64,000 nucleotides of DNA. Origin: Sphingomonas sp. (lineage in GTDB: Bacteria; Pseudomonadota; Alphaproteobacteria; Sphingomonadales; Sphingomonadaceae). The notes beneath the pieces were generated by a model, which saw only the letters and a list, made by a program, of their open reading frames with translations, did no database searches and had not been told where the DNA came from. Shown piece after piece: positions 35,407 through 43,556 of this stretch. Position numbers and translations under genes: made by a program. Position 1 is the first letter of the stretch, and the number at the start of each line of letters is the position of its first letter. The DNA lies in NCBI GenBank assembly GCA_017418975.1, contig JAFOMG010000028.1:124001-188000 (forward strand). The letters run 5' to 3'.

Positions 35407-36422
35407 GCGGCCTTTCGGGGCTGGTTATGTGCGGCCTCGCGCTCGAGATAGGCGATGAGGCCGCGTTCGTAACGATTGAGCCAGCGCGTGGCGCGGGGCA
35501 AGTGGAGACCGGCGCGCCATGCCGCCTGCGCCTCGCGATCCTTGGCGAGATCGACCAGCGCGGGGTGGACATAGGATTTGCGGGCGATGGCGGGCGTGTT
35601 GCCCAGCGCCTCGGTCACCGGCTCGAGCATCGCCTTGAGGCCGAGATGCTCGCGCGCGCCGGCCAATGCGCGGAAGGCGAGCACGCTGGCGCCCCAGGTG
35701 CGGAAATGCTTGGCGGTGAAATCCTCGGCCATGGCCGCACGGATATAGGCATTGACGTCGGTCGAGGTGACCGGGTGCGCTTCCCCCGCCTCGTCGAGCC
35801 AGCGGAACAGGTGCTGCCCGGGCAGGTCCTGGCATTTCCGGACGAAGCGGCTGAGCGAGCCGTCGGTGATCGTCAGCACCCGCAGCTTGCCGGACTTGGC
35901 GCGGAACTGGAGGCGGAGCGTGCGGCCCTTCACCCGGGCATGGCGCTTGCGGAGCGTGGTGGCGCCGAAGCTCTTGTTCGCCTGGACATATTGCTCGTTG
36001 CCCACGCGGATGCTGCCGAGATCGAGCAGGCGGACCACGGCGGCGATCGCCTTCTCCCGGCACAGGCCGCGCAGGCCGAGATCGTGCGCCACCCGGGCGC
36101 GGAGCCTGGCCAGATGCGCGCCGAAATCGGCGCAGCGATCATATTTGGCGGCCTCCTGCGCCTCGCGGAAGGCGGCGTGGTAGCGATATTGCTTGCGGCC
36201 CTTCTCGTCATGGCCGGTCGCCTGGATATGGCCGTGCGGATCCGGGCAGAACCAGGCATCCGCATAGGCCGGGGGCAGGCCGATCGCGTTCAGCCGGTCG
36301 ATCGTGTCGCGATCGCCGATGCGCTTGCCGTCGCTGTCCCGATAGCCCCAGCCATGGCGCACCTTGCGCCGGGTGATGCCGGGCTGCTGGTCGTCGACAT
36401 AGACGATCTCGGGTTCGGGCAT
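35403..36422 (-). CDS. DNA topoisomerase IB, poxvirus-like bacterial type
   Basis: 339 residues. Relaxes supercoils via a 3'-phosphotyrosine. The catalytic tyrosine is Tyr284 in RKSYVHPALVD; the other active-site residues lie in SIRVGNEQYV (Arg), KSGKLRVLTI (Lys) and FTAKHFRTWGAS (His/Arg). N-terminal domain begins IVYVDDQQPGITRRKVRHG. GAGGACC precedes the ATG. Translationally coupled to the MscS gene downstream. Confidence 0.93.
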   Translation of the reverse strand: MPEPEIVYVDDQQPGITRRKVRHGWGYRDSDGKRIGDRDTIDRLNAIGLPPAYADAWFCPDPHGHIQATGHDEKGRKQYRYHAAFREAQEAAKYDRCADFGAHLARLRARVAHDLGLRGLCREKAIAAVVRLLDLGSIRVGNEQYVQANKSFGATTLRKRHARVKGRTLRLQFRAKSGKLRVLTITDGSLSRFVRKCQDLPGQHLFRWLDEAGEAHPVTSTDVNAYIRAAMAEDFTAKHFRTWGASVLAFRALAGAREHLGLKAMLEPVTEALGNTPAIARKSYVHPALVDLAKDREAQAAWRAGLHLPRATRWLNRYERGLIAYLEREAAHNQPRKAA

Positions 36423-36481
36423 GGTCCTCCTCGCGATGCCCGGGTCAATGCGCGGCCTTTCGCTTCGTTCCGGAGGCGGGC

Positions 36482-37570
36482 CTAGGGCAGCGCCCGTTTC
36501 GGCGCCCCCCGGGGAAGCCGGGCGGCGTTCACCCAGCGCTGCGCCGGCCGCTCGACCAGATGGTAGAGCGCGATCGAGGCGAGCAGCACGAGCAGCAGGA
36601 AGCCGCCGACCAGCGGCCAGGGCACCGCATGCTCGTTCTCGACAAAGGCGAGCTTGAACGCGAACCAGAGGAGATAATGGGAGAGATAGGTCGCGTAGCT
36701 GATCTCGCCCAGATAATGGATCCAGCCCGCCTCGAGCGGATTGCCGCGGCGCGCGGCGGTGAGCCCCAGCGCCAGCAGCAGCGCGGCGAAGGTGGCGGGC
36801 GCGGCCAAGGTCTCGGGCAGGCCCAGCGCCCAGCCGGCCGCGAAGGCGAGGGCGAGCGCGGCGGCGGCCAGCGCGGGCGCGCGCCACCGTTCGCGCCAGC
36901 GCAGCCAGAGCGCGGCGATCGCGGTGCCGGCGGCGAACTCGATCACGCAGCGGACCAGGCCGAGGCTGGTGATCTCCTGGCCGAGCGCCCAGGCGCCGCG
37001 GCTGGCGAAGATCGCGTGGAGCAGGCCGAGCAGCGCGGCGATGGCGGCGATCACCGCCCAGCCGGGCACGCGCCGCCAGTCGATCGCAAGGGCGAGCAGC
37101 GGGAAGAGCAGATAGGCGGCCAGCTCGCACGAGATCGACCAGGCCGGATCGTTCCAGGTCAGATGCCCGGTGAAGCCCCAGTTCTGGAGCAGCAGGACGT
37201 GGAGCGGCAGCTCGTGCCAGGGGAATTGGTCGCTGCCCCGCCCGGTGAGCTCCAGCGCCGCCGCGATCGCCACGCCGACCCCGAGCATGAACAGGTGCAG
37301 CGGCCAGACCCGGGCGACTCGCCGCCGCAGGAAGCCCGGCACCGCGGCCGGCCCGCCGGCGCGGATGCGCTCGCTCCACGTCATCCAGATGACGAAGCCG
37401 GAGAGCAGGAAGAAGAAGTCGACCGCCAGATAGCCCTTGGCGAGCAGGTGCAGCTCCGGATCGGGCAGGCCCAATGCGAAGCGGATGTGGAAGAACACCA
37501 CGAACCAGGCCGCGATGCCGCGGACGCTGGTCAGGGCCCTGAGTTCCCCCCTGGCTTGCCCGTCCTTCAT
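36482..37570 (-). CDS. acyltransferase family membrane protein (OafA-like)
   Basis: 362 residues, about ten helices. The acyltransferase-3 signature is at the start: LTSVRGIAAWFVVFFHIRFA, with the conserved Arg-Gly and His, then YLAVDFFFLLSGFVIW. Likely O-acetylates a surface polysaccharide. The start overlaps the ligase stop by 4 nt, so both act on the same glycan. Confidence 0.9.
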   Translation of the reverse strand: MKDGQARGELRALTSVRGIAAWFVVFFHIRFALGLPDPELHLLAKGYLAVDFFFLLSGFVIWMTWSERIRAGGPAAVPGFLRRRVARVWPLHLFMLGVGVAIAAALELTGRGSDQFPWHELPLHVLLLQNWGFTGHLTWNDPAWSISCELAAYLLFPLLALAIDWRRVPGWAVIAAIAALLGLLHAIFASRGAWALGQEITSLGLVRCVIEFAAGTAIAALWLRWRERWRAPALAAAALALAFAAGWALGLPETLAAPATFAALLLALGLTAARRGNPLEAGWIHYLGEISYATYLSHYLLWFAFKLAFVENEHAVPWPLVGGFLLLVLLASIALYHLVERPAQRWVNAARLPRGAPKRALP

Positions 37571-38919
37571 GCCAGCGCCGGCCTTGCCTTGCGCAGCGGC
37601 CGCCAGCTCGCTTCCTCGCGCTTGCGGGCCATATAGGTGTCGAGCCCGATCTGGGCGCCGATCAGCATGTAGACAAAGGGCTGGAAGGCGATGGCGATGA
37701 AGGTGGCTCCCAGCATGTAGACGATGTGCGCGGTCTGCAGCGCCGAGGCGAGCGGGGCGACCCATTCCTGCCCCGGTTCGGGCTTGCGATAGCGCTGGCG
37801 CAGCACTTCCATGCGGAAGATGCCGAGCAGGTTGATCGTCAGCCACAGCGCCAGGCCGGGATAGCCCTGTTCGCCGAGCATCTCGAAATAGGCGCTGTGA
37901 TAGGCGCGGGCCTTGTCCACCTCCAGGCTGCGGTCGACGGTGGCCTGGCCGGCGCCGTCGCTCTCCACGGCGACCTTCTCGTAGCGGATATGGTTCTGGC
38001 GATAGGCCTCGAACCCGCCGCCCAGCGGATGGGTCTTGGCATAGTCCATCGTCCATTGCCACACGGCGAGGCGGGTGGAGGCCGAGGCATCCGCCTTGTA
38101 GGTCTTGATCGTGCCCATGCGCTCGGTGAAGGCCGAGGGCAGGAAGGGCACGGCGACGAGGCCGAGACAGCCAAGCGCGGCCAGATAGACGAACTTGCGC
38201 CTGGTGTCGCGGAGCATCAGCAGCGCGACCAGGCCGATGCAGAGCAGGCCGGTGCGCGTCGAGGTGCCGATCGGGATCAGCAGGCAGGCGAAGATGAGGG
38301 CGATGCAGAAGCCCTTCACCTTCCAGTCGGGCGGGAAAATGGTTCCGAAACGCATGAACCAGACGATCAGCGGGATGATCGCGATCGCGACGGTGGAGAT
38401 GGTGGAGCCTTCGTACAGGCCCGAATTGTTGGCGACCATCAGGTTCAGCTCGCCATAGCCGCCGCCCGAGCCGAGCGTCTTGATCCCGCCGACGATGATG
38501 ATCGACGCGGCGGAGAGGATCATGAACAGCAACAGGCTCTCGATGCGCAGCTTGGTGCGCAGGGTCAGCGGCAGGAAGGCGGCGAAGGCGAGCGCCTTCC
38601 AGACCCAGTCCCATTTGTCCAGGGCCTCGACTTTGAAGTCGGCGTTCTTGGTGGTGTAGAAGCAATAGGCGAGCAGCAGGACGATCATCAGCTGGCGCGG
38701 CGCGACCCGCACGTCGCGCTTGTCGTCGATCGCCAGCCAGCCGAGCACCGACAGGCCCACCGCGATCAGCGAGATCGGCACCGAGTTGAGCAGGAGATAG
38801 GTGAGCCGCTGCGGCGAGACGATGTCGATATAGGCGTAGACGAGCACGAAGAGGAACGGCTTGCGGAAGCCCATCCCGAAAAAGGCCAGCAGGAAGGCGA
38901 CGAAGACGAGATCACGCAC
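37567..38919 (-). CDS. putative O-glycosylation ligase, exosortase-A system type (Wzy-like)
   Basis: 450 residues, about eleven helices with a long periplasmic loop (YHSAYFEMLGEQGYPGLALW, PLGGGFEAYRQNHIRYE) as in O-antigen ligase/polymerase proteins. The N-terminus RDLVFVAFLLAFFGMGFRKP matches the exosortase A-associated ligase family (TIGR03097, from memory). The start is GTG, overlapping the end of the tiny upstream gene by 8 nt. Works in the periplasm on a lipid-linked glycan. Confidence 0.85.
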   Translation of the reverse strand: MRDLVFVAFLLAFFGMGFRKPFLFVLVYAYIDIVSPQRLTYLLLNSVPISLIAVGLSVLGWLAIDDKRDVRVAPRQLMIVLLLAYCFYTTKNADFKVEALDKWDWVWKALAFAAFLPLTLRTKLRIESLLLFMILSAASIIIVGGIKTLGSGGGYGELNLMVANNSGLYEGSTISTVAIAIIPLIVWFMRFGTIFPPDWKVKGFCIALIFACLLIPIGTSTRTGLLCIGLVALLMLRDTRRKFVYLAALGCLGLVAVPFLPSAFTERMGTIKTYKADASASTRLAVWQWTMDYAKTHPLGGGFEAYRQNHIRYEKVAVESDGAGQATVDRSLEVDKARAYHSAYFEMLGEQGYPGLALWLTINLLGIFRMEVLRQRYRKPEPGQEWVAPLASALQTAHIVYMLGATFIAIAFQPFVYMLIGAQIGLDTYMARKREEASWRPLRKARPALA

Positions 38920-39064
38920 CGGGCTTGCCCCATCGGCTGGGCTTGGCCTTGGACGGCTGGTCGCCGGGGCCGGGTTCGTGGTCGAGATCGGGGCGGCGCA
39001 GCAGCAGGAAGGCCGCGAGCAGCATCAGCCCGTGCGAGATCGCGAGCGATAGATTGTCGATCAT
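38912..39064 (-). CDS. 50-residue membrane protein upstream of the ligase
   Basis: Begins MIDNLSLAISHGLMLLAAFL with one helix, then a basic, Pro-rich cytosolic-looking tail (PSKAKPSRWGKPGA). The stop lies inside the first codons of the ligase gene (8-nt overlap), which argues for translational coupling. I do not recognise a family. It is the first gene of the surface-glycan operon. Confidence 0.55.
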   Translation of the reverse strand: MIDNLSLAISHGLMLLAAFLLLRRPDLDHEPGPGDQPSKAKPSRWGKPGA

Positions 39065-39151
39065 GTGCCCGTCGGCGCTCCTGCTTCGAAGCGCCGGTGT
39101 AGCGGGATGCGGTTGACGCGGCGTTAAGTGCTCCTGTGCCAATGCGCGGCC

Positions 39152-40396
39152 ATGCGGATCCTCCACATCCTCGATCACGGCCTGCCGCTGCACAGCGGCT
39201 ATACGTTCCGGACCCGCGCGATCCTGAAGGCGCAGATGGCACGGGGCTGGGAAGTCGCCGCGGTGACCAGCCCGCGCCACGGCAAGTTCGATACCGACGA
39301 GGAGACGATCGACGGCATCCGCTTCTACCGGACGCCGCGAGTGAATTCCGGGCCGCCGGTGATCGGCGAGCTGCGCGAGGTCGCGGCGTTCGCGCGGCGG
39401 ATCGAAGCGGTGGCGCGCCGGTGGCGGCCGGACGTGCTGCACGCCCATTCGCCGGTGCTGGGCGCGATGGCGGCGCAGCGCGTGGCCGACCGGCTCGGCC
39501 TGCCGCTGGTCTATGAGATCCGCGCCTTCTGGGAAGACGCGGCCGTGGGCAACGGCACCGGGACGGAGGGCAGCTGGAAATACCGGGCGATCCGCTGGCT
39601 GGAAACCAGGGCGGTGCGCCGGGCCGATGCCGTGGCGGTGATCTGCGAGGGGCTGAAGAACGACCTGGTCGCCCGGGGTGGGATCGATCCGGGCAAGATC
39701 CTGATCTCGCCCAACGGCGTCGACCTGGGGCTGTTCGGCGAACCCCTGGCGCATGACCGGGCGCTGGCCGGGGAGCTGGGGATCGAGGGCGCCGAGACGA
39801 TCGGCTTCATCGGCAGCTTCTACGACTATGAGGGGCTCGACGTGCTGATCGACGCGATGCCCGCATTGGTCGCCGCGCGGCCGAAGCTGCACCTGGTGCT
39901 GGTCGGCGGCGGGCCGTGCGACGCGGCGCTGACGGCGCAGGCGGCGGCCTCGCCGGTCGCCGATCGCATCCATTTCGTCGGCCGGGTGCCGCACCAGCAG
40001 GTCGAGCGTTACTACAGCGTGATCGACGTGCTGGTCTATCCGCGCAAGCATATGCGCCTCACCGACCTGGTGACGCCGCTGAAGCCGCTCGAGGCGATGG
40101 CGCAGCGCCGGCTGGTCGCGGCGTCGGACGTGGGCGGGCATCGCGAGCTGATCCGCGACGGCGATACCGGCACCCTGTTCCGGCCCGACGATCCCGCGGC
40201 GCTCGCCCAGGCCGTGGCCCGGCTCTTCGCCGAGCGCGACGGATGGGACGCACGGCGCGCGCGCGGCCGCGCCTTTGTCGAGGCGGAGCGTAGCTGGGCG
40301 ATCAATGTCGGCCGTTATGACTCCGTTTACCAAAGACTCGCCAAGATCGGGGCCATGGAAGACTCGTGGTCGCACACGCCCATGGTGAGCGCATGA
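39152..40396 (+). CDS. glycosyltransferase, exosortase-A / PEP-CTERM system type
   Basis: 414 residues, GT-B fold of family 4. N-terminus MRILHILDHGLPLHSGYTFR with FRTRAILKAQ matches the exosortase A-associated transferases (TIGR04063, from memory). The donor site is LISPNGVDLGLF and the C-terminal VDVLVYPRKHMRLTDLVTPL with LKPLEAMAQ, the Glu of GT4 enzymes. Divergent from the ligase operon. No exosortase or PEP-CTERM protein lies within the window. Confidence 0.88.
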   Translation: MRILHILDHGLPLHSGYTFRTRAILKAQMARGWEVAAVTSPRHGKFDTDEETIDGIRFYRTPRVNSGPPVIGELREVAAFARRIEAVARRWRPDVLHAHSPVLGAMAAQRVADRLGLPLVYEIRAFWEDAAVGNGTGTEGSWKYRAIRWLETRAVRRADAVAVICEGLKNDLVARGGIDPGKILISPNGVDLGLFGEPLAHDRALAGELGIEGAETIGFIGSFYDYEGLDVLIDAMPALVAARPKLHLVLVGGGPCDAALTAQAAASPVADRIHFVGRVPHQQVERYYSVIDVLVYPRKHMRLTDLVTPLKPLEAMAQRRLVAASDVGGHRELIRDGDTGTLFRPDDPAALAQAVARLFAERDGWDARRARGRAFVEAERSWAINVGRYDSVYQRLAKIGAMEDSWSHTPMVSA

Positions 40397-41493
40397 ACCT
40401 GCCGCTGGCGCCGTTGATCGCCGCGGTCGCGGGGGGGGGCGCGGCGCTTGGCGTGGCGATGATCCCCGTGCCCGCGCTCGAGGCGCTGGTGATGGATTCC
40501 GGTCTTCCCGCCATCCTCGCCGCGGCCGAGCCGCCGCTGGGCACCACTGCCCGCCTTGCGGTGGCGCTGGGCACCGGGGCGTTCGTCGGCGCGTTCATGT
40601 GGCTCTCCGCCTTCATCCTGCTCGGCTCGCGCGGGCTGACCATCGGCGAGGCGGAAGACGTCGCGCTCGACCCGGAAGAGGTGCCGCTGCCGGTGCTCCG
40701 CCGCGCCGATGCGCATCCCGACGCGCCGCCGCGCCCGCCGCTGCTCGCCACCCGCGACCTGGGCCGGCCGTTCCTCGAGATCCGTGCCGCCGTGCCCGCG
40801 CCGGCCGAGCCCGAGGACGAGCATATCGATTTCGACGCGATCTTCCCGCCGCGCGCGATCACGCCGCCCAAGGCGCCGGAGCCGGTGGTGCAGGCGCCCG
40901 GGCCCGCCGCCGCGGCCCCAGTGCCGCCGCCGGTGATGGCCACCGCGCCCGCGCCCGTGATCGCGGCGCCGGAAGTTTCCGAAGTCTACGCCACGGAGGC
41001 CCCGATTCCCGCGCCCGAGCCGGCCGCCGCGGCGCCGGAAGGTCCCGAAAGTCGCGACATCCACGCGCGCGGCTTCCAGCCGCTCGCCGAGCAGGACCTG
41101 CCGGCCGATTTCGACCAGCCGCTCTCGGCCTTCGATCCGCAGGCGATTCCGGCCGTGCCCAAGCCCGCGCCGGTGCCGCTCGCCCCGCTGCGCCGCACGC
41201 CGCGCCCGTCGATCTTCGACGAGAGCGAGCGGTTCGAGATCTTCGAGCTGACCCCGGCGGTGCGCCGCCACGTGCCGGAACCCGCCGCCGAAGCCCCGAT
41301 GCCGCCGCTCCCGCGCGAGCGGATCGCCCGGCCGGAGACCGACGCGTCGATCCATGCGCTGCTCGAGCGGCTGGAGCGCGGCGTGGCCGACAAGGGCCTG
41401 GCGCCCGCGGCCCAGCCGCAGCCGAAGCAGCAGGAGCGCGGGCTGGAAGAGGCGCTGGTCACGCTGCGCAACCTGGCCCGCCGGACGGCCTGA
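40393..41493 (+). CDS. two-helix membrane protein with Pro/Ala-rich tail, hypothetical
   Basis: 366 residues. Two membrane segments at the N-terminus (PLAPLIAAVAGGGAALGVAM and LGTGAFVGAFMWLSAFILLG), then about 230 residues of low-complexity Pro/Ala/Glu, ending in a conserved-looking helix with SIHALLERLERGVAD. The ATG overlaps the glycosyltransferase stop by 4 nt. A run of nine G (40431-40439) lies in codons 13-16; a slip there would destroy the frame. Confidence 0.7.
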   Translation: MNLPLAPLIAAVAGGGAALGVAMIPVPALEALVMDSGLPAILAAAEPPLGTTARLAVALGTGAFVGAFMWLSAFILLGSRGLTIGEAEDVALDPEEVPLPVLRRADAHPDAPPRPPLLATRDLGRPFLEIRAAVPAPAEPEDEHIDFDAIFPPRAITPPKAPEPVVQAPGPAAAAPVPPPVMATAPAPVIAAPEVSEVYATEAPIPAPEPAAAAPEGPESRDIHARGFQPLAEQDLPADFDQPLSAFDPQAIPAVPKPAPVPLAPLRRTPRPSIFDESERFEIFELTPAVRRHVPEPAAEAPMPPLPRERIARPETDASIHALLERLERGVADKGLAPAAQPQPKQQERGLEEALVTLRNLARRTA

Positions 41494-41559
41494 TACCGCG
41501 CCGGATCGTCTCTTTCGTCATCCCTGCTTTCGCGGGGAGGACATATGCTGGGTGAACGC

Positions 41560-41877
41560 TCACCGCCCTTCCTCCACCGTCAGCACCTCGAGCGAGACCG
41601 TCACCCGATCGCCCGCGCGGCGGACATGCTCGACTGCCAGGTCCGCCACCAGATGGCCGCGCAGGCGCAGCTCCGCATCGGGCAGCCCGGCGATCCAGGC
41701 ATCGAGCGCCCCCGAGGGCGGGGCGGCGAGCGCGAGGAGGTGGCGCGCGCCGGTGAAGGTGGCGCTGGCCCAGCGCGTCCAGTCCGATTCGACCAGCACG
41801 ACCGGGCAGCCCGCCGCCTCCGCGCTCGCCTCCAGCGCGCGGCGGAGCATGGTTTCCGCATCGGGGCCTCGGCTCAT
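41560..41877 (-). CDS. small conserved hypothetical protein
   Basis: 105 residues, compact alpha/beta: MLRRALEASAEAAGCPVVLV then SDWTRWASATFTGARHLLAL and a final beta strand (RVTVSLEVLTVEEGR). No family name recalled. The start overlaps the stop of the small HTH-like gene by 4 nt, so the two form an operon. Confidence 0.7.
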   Translation of the reverse strand: MSRGPDAETMLRRALEASAEAAGCPVVLVESDWTRWASATFTGARHLLALAAPPSGALDAWIAGLPDAELRLRGHLVADLAVEHVRRAGDRVTVSLEVLTVEEGR

Positions 41878-42071
41878 TGCCCGGCCTCGCGCCGCGGGGG
41901 CTGCTGGGCGGCCAGGAATGCCTCGACCCGCGCGATGACGCGCGGGCCGGGTTCCCGGCCGCGGCGCAGGTCGAGCACGAAGCGCGGATCGCGCACCGCC
42001 AGCCGGCCGAACTTGGTGGGCGGCATGTCCGTCGCCCGAAGGAACTTCTCGATCTTGCGATGTACCGACAT
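41874..42071 (-). CDS. small HTH-like protein
   Basis: 65 residues: RKIEKFLRATDMPPTKFGRL, then AVRDPRFVLDLRRGREPGPR and a closing helix (VIARVEAFLAAQQPPRR). The layout is a minimal XRE-like helix-turn-helix, with DPRFVLDLRRGR in the recognition-helix place. Divergent from the S24 regulator across a 94-nt region of TTCCTA/TAGGAA repeats. It is likely a DNA-binding partner or antagonist. Confidence 0.7.
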   Translation of the reverse strand: MSVHRKIEKFLRATDMPPTKFGRLAVRDPRFVLDLRRGREPGPRVIARVEAFLAAQQPPRREAGQ

Positions 42072-42104
42072 CCGCCTGTCTCCCGTCCGATTCGCTCAAG
42101 ATCG

Positions 42105-42150
42105 TTCCTAATTTGTTCTCCATTTCCTACTTGTCTAGGAAAAATCCTAC
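42105..42150. promoter_or_regulatory. operator region of the divergent HTH/S24 pair
   Basis: TTCCTA occurs at 42105 and 42124, its complement TAGGAA at 42136 and TCCTA again at 42145. TTCCTA-N6-TAGGAA and TAGGA-N4-TCCTA form overlapping palindromes in the middle of an AT-rich gap, as expected for a CI/LexA-type dimer. Confidence 0.6.
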
Positions 42151-42165
42151 GAGTATGGAGACACT

Positions 42166-42786
42166 ATGGGACCGGAGGCGCAACGAGCCGCGCTGGCGGC
42201 GCTGGTGGCGGAGAATGGCGCGAGCCTTTCCGAGCTTTCGCGGCTGCTCGGGCGCAACCTGGCCTATCTCCAGCAATATCTGGTGCGCGGCACGCCGCGG
42301 CTGCTGGCGGAGGCGGATCGCGCGTTGCTCGCGCGTTATTTCGGGGTGGCGGAAGCGCGGCTGGGCGGGCCCGAGATGGCGGGGATGGTCGCGGTGGCGC
42401 GGCTCGACGTCGGCGCTTCGGCCGGCCCCGGCGGCCTGGTGGAGGGCGAGGCGCGGCGGCGGCCGGGGAGCTTCGCGCCCGAATTGCTGCGCGCGCTGGG
42501 CGTGCGCGCCGAGGCCGCGTCGATGATCCGGGTGAAGGGCGATTCGATGGCGCCGACGCTGGAGGACGGCGACGAGATACTGGTGGACCGCGACCGCCGC
42601 CGGATCGAGGGGCGGGGCGGGGTGTTCGTGATCCGGCTCGACGGCGAACTGATGGTGAAGCGGCTGCGCGCGGGCGTGGGCGGGATCGAAGTGATCTCGG
42701 ACAATCCGGCCTGGGAAGCGCGGATCGTGCCGGCGGCGCTGGTCGACGTGGTGGGGCGGGTGGCCTGGCTGGGCCGGGCGATCTGA
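42166..42786 (+). CDS. S24/LexA-like transcriptional regulator with XRE-type N-terminus
   Basis: 206 residues. An N-terminal HTH (LSELSRLLGRNLAYLQQYLV) is followed by an S24 peptidase domain: catalytic Ser in IRVKGDSMAPTLEDGDEILV and Lys in GELMVKRLRAG. Family members self-cleave or act as stable repressors. The typical LexA Ala-Gly cleavage site is not obvious. Divergent from a small HTH gene, an arrangement reminiscent of phage cI/cro. Confidence 0.88.
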   Translation: MGPEAQRAALAALVAENGASLSELSRLLGRNLAYLQQYLVRGTPRLLAEADRALLARYFGVAEARLGGPEMAGMVAVARLDVGASAGPGGLVEGEARRRPGSFAPELLRALGVRAEAASMIRVKGDSMAPTLEDGDEILVDRDRRRIEGRGGVFVIRLDGELMVKRLRAGVGGIEVISDNPAWEARIVPAALVDVVGRVAWLGRAI

Positions 42787-42922
42787 TCCACTCCGGATCC
42801 TTTCCGGCGGGGGCGTTTATCCCGCCGGGCCAAAAACCCTCCGCCGTCCCCGCCTGCACGCGGGCGGCGAAGTAGATCGGGATGACGCATGCGATCGAAG
42901 CCCGATCGGCTTCAATCCCGGT

Positions 42923-43108
42923 TCACCGCCCCGTCCGCATCCGATCGACCAGCCACACCAGGACCAGCAGCGCGATGCCGATGCCCAGGCCGACGACGAA
43001 GCCGAACGAGGCCTCGCCGCGGGCGATGCCGGCGAACACGCCGACGATCAGGCTGAGCGCGAGCAGGAAGCCGCCGGCCATCGGCGTCTTGGAGGGGGTC
43101 TTGGTCAT
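42923..43108 (-). CDS. small membrane protein, hypothetical
   Basis: 61 residues, two helices (MAGGFLLALSLIVGVFAGIA and FGFVVGLGIGIALLVLVWLV). AGGAGC ribosome site 4-5 nt before the ATG. Function unknown. Confidence 0.65.
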   Translation of the reverse strand: MTKTPSKTPMAGGFLLALSLIVGVFAGIARGEASFGFVVGLGIGIALLVLVWLVDRMRTGR

Positions 43109-43246
43109 GACCGCTCCTCTGCCACGTCCCGGGCCGGGACGCCACCTGTGCCGAACCGGGGCAGGCGATACGGCGTTTCCGGCATGGTTAGCGGAAATTC
43201 AGCATCGCATGGCGCGCGAAGCGGGGCGTTCCGCGAAACTGGCACG

Positions 43247-43480
43247 ATGCGTGAGTCTCGTGCGCGCATGGACATGATGCCTTATCTCGGCGATCGCTGC
43301 GAAATCGCCGACGCCAACGAACTCATCGCCCGGTTCGGCGAGCTTGCCGGCAGCGAGGCGGCGGCGCTTGCCGATCGCAGCCGCGACCTTGGCAACCACA
43401 TCCATTTCTGCCGCTGGCGCCAGATCGAGCGGCTGATCGTGCTGATGTCGGTCGGCCGCGCGGTGGGGACGGTGCACTGA
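43247..43480 (+). CDS. small conserved-looking protein, unknown
   Basis: 77 residues, soluble: MPYLGDRCEIADANELIARF and a Trp/Cys-containing centre (NHIHFCRWRQIERLIVLMSV). Not recognised. The next in-frame ATG (43268) is an alternative start; neither has a strong ribosome site. Codon use fits the neighbourhood. Confidence 0.5.
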   Translation: MRESRARMDMMPYLGDRCEIADANELIARFGELAGSEAAALADRSRDLGNHIHFCRWRQIERLIVLMSVGRAVGTVH

Positions 43481-43556
43481 GGGCATTCCCCTCCCTGGAA
43501 GGGAGAGGGGATGAAAGGGCACGGACCCGAAACCATCGCGCGGCGTTCCTTGCGCA

